This document shows positions 56,330 to 64,000 of a stretch of 64,000 nt of DNA, in pieces; positions within the stretch are counted from its first letter, which is position 1, and each line of letters starts with the position of its first letter. A program made the position numbers and the translations under genes. The notes below the pieces were generated by a model. The model was given only the letters and a program-made list of their open reading frames with translations, was not told the origin of the DNA and made no database searches. The DNA comes from Lingula anatina (Eukaryota; Brachiopoda; Lingulata; Lingulida; Lingulidae), in the NCBI RefSeq assembly GCF_001039355.2, contig NW_019775411.1, forward strand, positions 289,322 to 353,321. Direction: 5' to 3'.

Positions 56330-56664
56330 GTGCAACTATAAACTGGATGTTACAGTGAAATTCTAGTATACTGGTGCATATTAAGATATTTAAGAAATAA
56401 TTTTCAATCTAAAACGGATTGAAAGGACATTTAAAGAACAAATTTAAATTCAGAAACAAATATATAACCACACAAATGAATAATGTTATGATATTGTGCC
56501 ACGCTGTAGGCCTATATCAAATTATTGCAAAAAAAGTTTTTCAGCTCTACGACGGATCAATATTCAAACACCACTTTTGACTTGTGCAATTTGTTTCTGC
56601 CAAACTTACCTAAAAGTATCACAGTAACTCCGACAAGAAGCAGTTTTAGGGGCACCATGCTCAT
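54636..56664 (-). CDS. Secreted F-type lectin (fucolectin-like) with a C-terminal PAN/apple domain
   Basis: Exons 56664-56610, 56266-56009, 55804-55589 and 54898-54636, all GT-AG and all phase 1, give 792 nt (263 aa). Residues 1-18 are a signal peptide (VPLKLLLVGVTVILL). Residues 30-176 form an F-type lectin domain: AKGKPAYQSSTY, ASRAVDGNY, GQGGWWLVDL, VIITNRRDCCSYRLTNFEV and LQLCEVEVHG. The family sugar motif HX26RXDX4R is present as R100, D102 and R107, with the adjacent Cys pair, but the His position is Ile73. Residues 178-263 look like a PAN/apple module with several Cys (ECSISCMQRWKCAAINVLC..NNQCVCEL). The product is expected extracellular, possibly in innate recognition or adhesion. AATAAA on this strand at 54612-54607 lies 24 bases past the stop. 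Confidence 0.88.
55133..55258 (-). pseudogene. Partial, diverged duplicate of lectin exon 3
   Basis: About 125 bases match the 3' part of the lectin exon at 55589-55720 at roughly 90 per cent (NTSLSCGSPLTGRYVLIIKV, DYNLQLCEVEVHG). The 5' part of the exon and acceptor are missing, cut by a poly-T run and an ambiguous base at 55303. The donor is GC (CATG|GCGAGT) where the full exon has GT. It sits inside the intron between exons 3 and 4. It may be a relic of exon duplication or part of a second, misplaced lectin locus. Confidence 0.65.
55303..55303. other. Single ambiguous base, probable contig join
   Basis: Lies between two T-rich AACAGATTT..ACA.CAAG-like segments (55280-55302 and 55335-55378), as if two contigs with similar ends had been abutted. 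Confidence 0.6.
56300..56329. repeat. (ATT)n microsatellite in lectin intron 1
   Basis: About ten ATT units between lectin exons 1 and 2. Confidence 0.9.
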
Positions 56665-57842
56665 TTCAGTCACCGATCATCGTTATTCCAGCAGTTTTCA
56701 ATGGCAGACAAATCAAGAAAACGCTCCGTTCTTGTCCAGTTGTTGAGTTGCTAAGAGTAACTACAGAACTGGAGTAACTGCAGAAACTCCTGCAGAAAGG
56801 TTCAGTTGACGCTTAGTTCAAAAGATCGCTAATGCGACTTGTATTCATCAGTTATCTAATAGATAGATACAAAGCTGAAACCGTGTGTTCTCTACGTGCA
56901 TGTCGCATGGAATAGAACCTTATCATTTATTCATCTCTATATTTTTGTAACATCTTTCCGTCCTATCAGTGCCGAATGTCAATTATAAAATTTGTTTTGA
57001 TGTATTTTCGACTGCTCTTTATTTATGCAACTGAGCCGGTTCGTTCTCTCTCTTGCAGGTGAGCCCTCACAATCAATGAAATTCCCATTACATTATCAAG
57101 GTAATAATAAGAATAATTTTTCAAATTGCTTCCTGGTGTATTTTTGTTTCAGATCCATGCTTTATTGGTAATCAATTATTTAAAATTAAAATATGAGTGA
57201 TGTGTTCACCGTGCGTCTTTTCACATAGACATTCGAGGTTCAAAAGGTCCATTCGAGCTTTCATGACACGTTTGCGAATTGTATAAATCAACATTATTTT
57301 CAAAGGAAATTAAATATGAACTATACCTTCATAAAGCAATTCAGTGGAAGCCTTAGTTTTATAACCTGTAATCTATAAAACTTAGTTTTATAGATTACAG
57401 GTTACTTTTCATCATCCAAAATAAACTAATAAAGATAAGATGAAGATGATCCAGCACAAGTCCCTTGTCACGTTTTCATATCATGCACCTATTATTTCTA
57501 AAAGTATTCTCAAAATGCGTAAAGAAAAAGTGTTATCTTATAATGTTGTTTGGAAAACTTCTTTTTCTTCCGACTACACGTCTTCTCCCCCGTTCACCTC
57601 CAGCTTAAAATGACCACTCAGCTTCGCTTCTAACACCACTACACGTCACTTCCGGGCACAATCAGTCTCCTCCGGTACCCTTTATTGGATATATTGAGCT
57701 ACAGTCCGTACTGTAGATACACATATGAAAGATTAACACTGTTATTTCTGCTGCTTTAGAGTAAAACTTTACACTGTTCATAAACACATTTCTATATGTC
57801 CGCCTCGCCCTTTGTGACGTTTATTTATTTTTTACATATTAA
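56665..57842. other. Upstream of the lectin gene; no gene seen
   Basis: Contains the 5' flank of the lectin gene and a perfect 19-bp hairpin at 57362-57404. I searched this stretch on the minus strand for the missing C-terminal claspin exons and found none. Confidence 0.5.
57362..57404. repeat. Perfect 19-bp hairpin with 5-base loop
   Basis: TAACCTGTAATCTATAAAA (57362-57380) is the exact inverse of 57386-57404, with CTTAG between. CTTAGTTTTATA also occurs just before the left arm, so the structure may come from a small inverted duplication. Confidence 0.75.
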
Positions 57843-59330
57843 CCCTCATCCACCTTTCAGGGGCCTCGCAGGCCCGGACCCATGTATCTTTTGCTCTCTC
57901 TTCGTTCACATGAGGTTTTGAGCCTGTTCCTTTCATGTAATCCTCAAGCAACTTATACCCCATCAGTGGATAAATAATTAGTTTTGAAATAATTTACACC
58001 ATATGTAGAAATTAACTTTTGGAAAACTTAGTCCCATTTCCTGGAAACCGGGCCTCTGAGGCCCGGTGTAACATGAAAATCTGACTCCCCCCATGAAAAT
58101 TTGACTCCCCCTCCACAAAACTTCATAAATCTTATTTTATTTGAGTATATGACTGTGATCTTGTAGTATGTAAAATGGAGGATACATTGGCACTTTTTTT
58201 AGTTTGCAGGTGGATATTTTCATTAAAAAATAAGAAAATTAAAAATGTGCACTTAACCGCCCATTGCCTCCCCTATGAAAAAGCTATTTATTTGATATTG
58301 GATGATCATTTCTACATCTTTCCTATAAATTTACTTTATGAAGATTATATTGGAAATATTTGTAAGTTTGATGGTGGACTATTGGGTGAAAAAAAAAACA
58401 TGAAAAATAAGAAAATAAAAAATGTGCATTTTATCACCCAATAACTCCCCTATGAAAAAGCTATCTATTTAATATATGATGATAATTTCAACACCTTTCC
58501 TTAACTTTTACTTTATGAAGATTATATTGGAAATATTTAAAAGTTTTACTGTAAAATATTGGGTGAAAAAAAACTAAAAAACATGAAAAATAAGAAAATT
58601 GAAAATGTGCATTTTATCACCCAAAAACTCCCCTTTGAAAAAGCTATCTATTTAATAATTGATGATCATTTTAACACCTTTCCTTTTAGGATACTTTGGA
58701 AATATTTAAAAGTTTTAAAATAAAACGTTTTGCCCATTACTTTTAAAATTAAAGAAAAACAAACCAGGGACAGAAGAGCCGTCGACAGGTCTATTTGCCT
58801 GTCACTGGGCCGGGATCTCTTGCTCTCCTTTGGCGTTGCTAACCTACATGCACGTGAACTGTGTCCACCACCCCCTCTCAATGCGACCCTCCAAGTTATT
58901 TGCTACATAAGTTTAAAGTGAAGCCATGTAGTATTATGTAGTCAATATGTAGTCGATCGTATCCTGTAAGGGCAATTCACTGAATAGTATGGAATCCCAG
59001 GAGGGCCAAGCGAAAAAAAATTGAAAAAAAATTTTTTTTTGAAAAAAAAAAAAAAAATTGNAACATGGACTTATTTATCCCATGTGGAAGTAAAATTATC
59101 AAGCGACCGGGCCTCAGAGGCCCGGTTTCCAGGAAATGGGACTAACTTTTGGAAAAGTTAATTTCTACATATGTTGTAAATTATTTCAAAACTAATTATT
59201 TATCCACTGATGGGGTATAAGTTGCTTGAGGATTACATGAAAGGAACAGGCTCAAAACCTCATGCTAATGAAGAGAGAGCAAAAGATACAGGGGTCCGGG
59301 CCTGCGAGGCCCCTGAAAGGTGATTGAGGG
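57843..59330. mobile_element. Non-autonomous piggyBac-type element with ~230-bp inverted repeats
   Basis: The element begins CCCTCATCCACCTTTCAGGG and ends in the inverse (CCCCTGAAAGGTGATTGAGGG) with TTAA at both borders (57839-57842, 59331-59334). CCCT..AGGG ends with a TTAA duplication are characteristic of piggyBac. The inverted repeats extend about 230 bases (57843-58075, 59105-59330) and include GGGCCTCGCAGGCCCGG and CCGGGCCTCTGAGGCCCGG palindromes. Inside are three tandem units of about 180 bases (58224, 58402, 58585). No transposase frame is seen. A single ambiguous base lies at 59061 in an A-rich stretch. Confidence 0.8.
58224..58720. repeat. Three ~180-bp tandem units inside the piggyBac-type element
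   Basis: Units start at about 58224, 58402 and 58585 with AAATAAGAAAAT.AAAAATGT and contain CTCCCCTATGAAAAAGCTAT and CTTTATGAAGATTATATTGG. The third lacks some of the 3' part. They diverge by several per cent. Confidence 0.8.
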
Positions 59331-59362
59331 TTAAAAAAAATTCAAGAATACTCTCCACTTAC

Positions 59363-62300
59363 AACTGTACTCTTCCAACTTGATTCCTGATCTCCTCATC
59401 ATCTGGCAAAGCATCTTCATCTCCTGACTCGTGTTCCATTATGTCATCTTTTTCATCCAGGTCTATATTTTCATCACTGTCATACTCACTCCCTGATTAT
59501 AAAATATTTGAAAGATAAGAATAATAACTGAAGTCATCACAGTCCGTTACCCACATTTTGAGGTAACTGACAAGTTGCTTTATAAAATTATATTAAGAAT
59601 TTCATTTTTTCCCCTTACGAAGTGGTTCCTGACTGAGGCAAGTACTGGGGAGAAATCTGATGCAAAGCAGGGAGTCAGGCACTTGCTTTATCATTCACAC
59701 CAAACACACTGTCACACCAACACAATACTAAAATCTACGCCATCAGCCACTAGTGTGAAGCAAATGACCAGTATTTTTGGTATAAGAGTGGTTCAACTAT
59801 TGAATTCTAAAGACATTATGAGTCTATGTTGAACTAGTAAAAATTTTAGAGATTGTTTGAGATTGATTTCTATTATGTAATGCGTTCATCTTTAGCTAGT
59901 TAATATGGATCCATGCATTGCCAGTAGTTTTTCTGAGGCCTAATCTAGTGGCCAGTGGACCCAAATGTTTAAGATTAAACTAACTGCATACATTTCAAAA
60001 TGTTCTTTGACCAAAGTTTAGTTTGGTTATCAGCAAAAAATTCAAATGCTTATAAATTGCAGTTAAAAAAGCTGAAGTACCTGAAAGTTCAGCTTCCTCA
60101 TCCACAAATTCTTTTCTTATTTTCCTGAAACAAAAACAAAAACATGACTCCTTGACTTACTAAATAAGTACTTCCAATCCCTCAATCCATTAAGCTAGTG
60201 ACCAAGTTCAACTTAAATTCCTTAAAAAAATACTTCATGTTCCATGCTATACCACAAATCACAAATGTATGTCACCACACTGAATTTTGAAAGGCGAGTG
60301 ACATTTGTGAGTGCTAAGCTAAATCAAAAGTGTGGTCTGTGATTTTTTAGTCAACCTTGCAGAGAACAGGTAGATGACAACAGAGACACTGCAGGATTCT
60401 CCCCTTTATAACATACACCCCTCATCTGTGACTAGTTTTTACACCTTTATTCCAAAAAATTAAGTTCATGATAACTGTGTTCTGCCTTTTTCTATGTCTT
60501 TAGAGGAAGGAGTCCACAGGGCATTATGGAAAAAAAGTTATTTTAGAGTAGACACATACCACCAAGTGACTAAATGATAATAAAAGCAATAACAGCAAAC
60601 TCATACCCATGCTGATTTGAATAGGTAAAACCAGAGAACTTGACAGGCATTTCATCATCATCTTCATCCTCGCTGTCTCTTACATGACCACCCTCTGCTT
60701 CTTCATCGCTGCCAAGGTCATCCTGAGTAATAAAATTGTTCAGTAGAAGATCAATGTGTCTGAATGGCAGCCAAGCAGCTTTGAAAAATAGGATCAAAGA
60801 GAAATAATATAAAGGTGCACTTAATTTTTTCTTTACCTTCCCTTCTTTGAAATCTTATAAACAAAGAGTCAACAAACTTGAAAGACTTATAATTTCAAAA
60901 GCTAAAAATATATCTGGCATTTAAAACATGTTCAAAAGTTACAAAAAAACTACCTGTTTTTCCTTTTCCCATTCATCGTTTGAAAGGTTGGTCTCCTCGA
61001 CAATCTCAAAAGGTGCCGTCCCCATATCGCCATCTTCCTCATCACTGTCCTCAATCACAGCTTTACGCTTTTTCGCCACTCGCTGGGGCTTTTGAGGACT
61101 GTCTAGATCTTCTTCATCCTTTTCGATCACTTTTGCCACATTCTGAGACTGACTATTGTTTTGAGTTGGTTTCAATGCCGTGACTTGAGATGCTGCTTGT
61201 TGACTGAAAAACAAGGCATTCATGAGAGCATGTTTCAAAGTAATTTATTGCCTCAATATTTGATCCTAAAAGAATGACTAGAAATGAAATATTACACAAC
61301 AACCACTTATTTTGATTATTAAGTCATTTGTGCAAACAATTCAAAATGATTTCAGGTTCATCTTGAGTACATTACAATAACTGTGAAACCTTTAACTGAT
61401 CAAAAACAAAATGATGAGTTCGGTTACAGTTTTGACTCTTAAGGAAAGTGAACAGTAGTTCAATTAAAAGGCTTATATTCAGCTCCTAACCCCCACTACT
61501 ACCATGTTCAAACTTTACAGCTAACTATCAACTGTAATATTCAGCTCCCTTCCACCTATCCACCATGTTCAAATTGTTATTTACAGCTTACTCTTTACTG
61601 TTCAGAGACGTGAGACAAATATGAATAGGCAGGACAGGTACAAGGCAGACATTTAGTTCCCCCTTCCCAACCCAAATGCCCCCCCCCCCCCCTCCATCCA
61701 ATGAAGCACAAGTTTTATTAACCTTCCACTGAACTGCCCTGAACAGAGTCCTAGCAACTCATCCATGTTGTCCTGTGTGGGGGCCACTATTTTACTGAAT
61801 ATTCCCCCACTCTTTGGCACTCTCTGACTCGGCTGCTGGGGGCCTGGAAAAGTTATTAAAGGCTATTACTAATAATAAGCCTAATAATGCTAAGAGAATA
61901 ATTGCAATATTTTGGTTAGCAATTTTCACGTGTAGACTCCCATACTGTTAGCATAATTTAATTAAATCAAAATCAAGTTTTCTAAGAAATTAACTTGCCT
62001 TCACCAAATCCACCTGAACACAGGTTAAGAAGTTCATCAAAGTTATCCTGACTCTGACTTTGTCCAAGATCCAACTGACGCTTTGACGACTTTTTCTGGG
62101 TTGGATCTAATTTCAAGAATCTAGAGTAGACAGGCAACAATAAATTAAAGAATTACACATCAGTTACTATAACTGAGAATACTTTGGAGAATTATGCAGT
62201 GGCATATTATTATTCCATTTTTATTATTGCTTTCAGGCCAAAGAGAGGGAGAGAGTGAAGAAGAGAGGGAGGAAAAAGACAGACTGGCCCTCACCCATCT

Positions 62301-63091
62301 GCATCAAGAATTTGAGACTGTGACTCGTCATAGTCCAAAGAAAAGTGAAAATTTTGTGAGTCTTGGATATTTTCTTGCTGGGTATGCATAGGTCCATACA
62401 AATCTTGAGAATCTTCCACTGGGAGTGTTAAGTCAGACAGTTTACTGCTACTCTGTAAGAGATAGAGAAATTTTATACTAATCATAATTACTTTCTAAAT
62501 ATTCATTTGTGTAAGCACAAAAGTATCATCCATGTGATGACAAGGTACAAATCTATACATAATCCACAGAAGATGATTGGCTTGTTATAACATAAAGCAC
62601 ATGCATATAATCAAAAACTATATAAATTTATTTTTAACAACCAGGTCCAAATTCATGCAGTAAGTATATAATATTACATACATTACAAAAACAGACATTT
62701 GGCTGTCATATACTGCATAGCAAAAGCAAAAGACTTACAAATAATACCAAATACAACATTTTCTTTTAAAAAACCAGTGTCGAACTCAAAATAAAGTTTC
62801 AATATTACAAATGTAACACCAAGAAAAGACCAAAACACTTACCCTTGATATAGCAGACGGTATTTTGCTGAGCAGTGTGGGGGTGGTTATTTGGGGTTTC
62901 ACGGGGTTCCCAGTGTGTTTTAATCCTCCTCCTGGTTGGTGTGCTGGGATCATGGAGCCCATCATCTCAAAACTGGTGTCAGCGCTGCTCAGGCTGGTGT
63001 CCTTATCTTTGAATAAACTGGGGCGGAAAGAGTCTGAAATAATAAGTTTGATGATGTCATGAATTATCACCAAATAATTTATCACATTAAA

Positions 63092-63133
<42 letters not shown>

Positions 63134-63865
63134 GAATAATATGAATATATACACTCATACACTAAGGGTACACCCCTTGCTGCTCAAGGCAGGTCATTCA
63201 GTTAATTTGATTGTGTTCAGTGGAGTTGGATCGATCTACCTAGTTCAATATGAACATTGTGAATGCACCCTAAGGCAACACTTGGCTCGCAATTACTATG
63301 TGAATACTGGGGAAATGTTATGTATCATTTACTTTGGATTCAGATGCTATTAAAAAGTCATTTTATCATGCATCATAGTTCTGGCAATAAAAGTTAAGAT
63401 TCAGCTAAAATATAAGCAAAAAAAGAACAAATAAATGAAAAAAAAAAAAAAAAAAAAAAAAACTCTACCATATATTACCTTTATGCTGTGGGGTGACATC
63501 TTCCTCTACAGGCTGTGTACTAATCAGTTCCTCTTCCAAAGTAGGCGTGTCTCTTCCTACAATTACAGTAGAGTTATATTTTAAGGTGGAATGAAACTGG
63601 CTTGAATGTTGTAATTTATGACCACTTGCACAGTAGTAGTAGTAGTTTAAGTTTTATACCAAAATTTTCAATATAAAACCACACATGTACAAAAACAGCC
63701 CTAAAGCACAAAAAGCCAGAGAACAGTGTATCAGTGTTTTCAATTCCTCACCATTCTGAACACTTTCTAAGGGAGGTTGACTGTCATCACTGTCAGCAAA
63801 GAGGTCCATAGTTTTGGATTTGTTGAGTTCAGACTTCTTTTTCTTTGGTTTTGTTTTTTGTGCAT
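59363..63865 (-). CDS. CLSPN: Claspin, ten internal exons (both ends missing)
   Basis: Exons in transcript order: 63865-63752, 63556-63479, 63033-62843, 62452-62295, 62120-61999, 61843-61723, 61203-60954, 60722-60607, 60124-60081, 59492-59363. Phases fit throughout (1324 nt, about 441 aa). One intron has a GC donor (after 61999); the others are GT-AG. Seen in order: a Lys-rich SKTMDLFADSDDS block, acidic/Ser-rich linkers, ELLNLCSGGF and ELLGLCSGQF, PFEIVEETNLSNDEWEKEKQ, then KIRKEFVDEEAELSGSEYDS and a long acidic tract. ExxxLCSGxF is claspin's Chk1-binding motif, which when phosphorylated recruits the checkpoint kinase Chk1 at stalled replication forks. RKEFV.DEAELSGS is also claspin-typical. 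The N-terminal part lies beyond the right edge. The last donor (GTAAGT after 59363) has no acceptor exon in the following sequence, where a piggyBac-type element starts. Confidence 0.88.
61723..61843 (-). CDS. CLSPN: Claspin exon carrying second Chk1-binding motif
   Basis: Encodes PQQPSQRVPKSGGIFSKI..TQDNMDELLGLCSGQFSG. The motif ELLGLCSGQF lies at 61760-61731, again at the very end of the exon as in the preceding one. Confidence 0.85.
61999..62120 (-). CDS. CLSPN: Claspin exon carrying first Chk1-binding motif, GC donor
   Basis: Encodes FLKLDPTQKKSSKRQL..SQDNFDELLNLCSGGFGE. The motif ELLNLCSGGF lies at 62035-62006. The exon ends AG|GCAAGT, the strong consensus of GC-AG introns. Confidence 0.85.
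63094..63131. repeat. (AAT)n microsatellite in a claspin intron
   Basis: About twelve AAT units between the 62843-63033 and 63479-63556 exons. It produces an artificial poly-Ile frame on the minus strand. Confidence 0.9.
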
Positions 63866-63936
63866 CTGAAAACGAGAGAAGGAGATCTAAACAAGGACTC
63901 AGATCATACTGCTTTAAGAATAATCAAATTTTAGCA

Positions 63937-64000
<64 letters not shown>
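63937..64000. repeat. (AAT)n microsatellite at the window edge
   Basis: A run of AAT units to the last base, in the intron upstream of the 63752-63865 claspin exon. Confidence 0.9.

Noticed and set aside
58666-58921. Frames inside the piggyBac-type element on both strands
   Set aside because: No transposase catalytic Asp motif or Cys-rich C-terminal domain could be recognised.
1-64000. tRNA, rRNA, bacterial-type promoters or operons, viral genes
   Set aside because: No cloverleaf, rRNA block, operon layout or recognisable viral protein was seen on either strand.

Overview
The window is eukaryotic, intron-rich, AT-rich animal DNA, most likely from a mollusc (probably a bivalve). The grounds are short phase-matched exons with GT/AG borders, many MITE-like foldbacks, TGACCTTTGACCT-type repeats, a DUF1647 glycosyltransferase-like family in tandem, an F-type lectin, and divergent but recognisable orthologues of CNBD2, mu-class GST and claspin. 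The species assignment is inference; no search was run.

Layout. 4.6-8.3 kb (+): last three exons of an unrecognised, basic, Ser/Arg-rich protein. 8.6-13.4 kb: a >2 kb repeat present twice in tandem, the copies separated by a single ambiguous base. 15.1-31.3 kb (+): a tandem family of putative type II membrane proteins with a DUF1647-like domain. It holds a decayed first exon (15.1 kb), a three-exon copy with a one-base frameshift (16.8-19.2 kb) and an intact copy (23.95-31.3 kb). A 271-base assembly gap lies at 19955-20225. 31.3-36.3 kb: intergenic, with MITEs and microsatellites.

36.3-47.9 kb (-): a complete 16-exon CNBD2-like gene (807 aa). Every splice phase closes, and its first exon is full of PKA-type RRxS motifs. 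49.06-51.18 kb: a degenerate PIF/Harbinger-type transposon with long terminal inverted repeats and a transposase relic. It lies 58 bp upstream of three C-terminal exons of a mu-class glutathione S-transferase (+) whose N-terminal half is not in the window. 54.6-56.7 kb (-): a complete four-exon secreted F-type lectin plus PAN/apple protein (263 aa) in which the fucose-contacting His of the family motif is Ile. 57.84-59.33 kb: a non-autonomous piggyBac-type element with about 230-bp inverted repeats and TTAA flanks. 59.36-63.87 kb (-): ten internal exons of claspin, including two perfect Chk1-binding motifs. Its 5' end lies beyond the right edge and its 3' exons are unexpectedly absent downstream.

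The genes form no functional cluster apart from the tandem DUF1647 family. Single ambiguous bases at 10884, 13930, 55303 and 59061 sit in or beside duplicated or repetitive sequence. They probably mark contig joins, so the duplications and missing gene ends near them should be treated as possible assembly artefacts.
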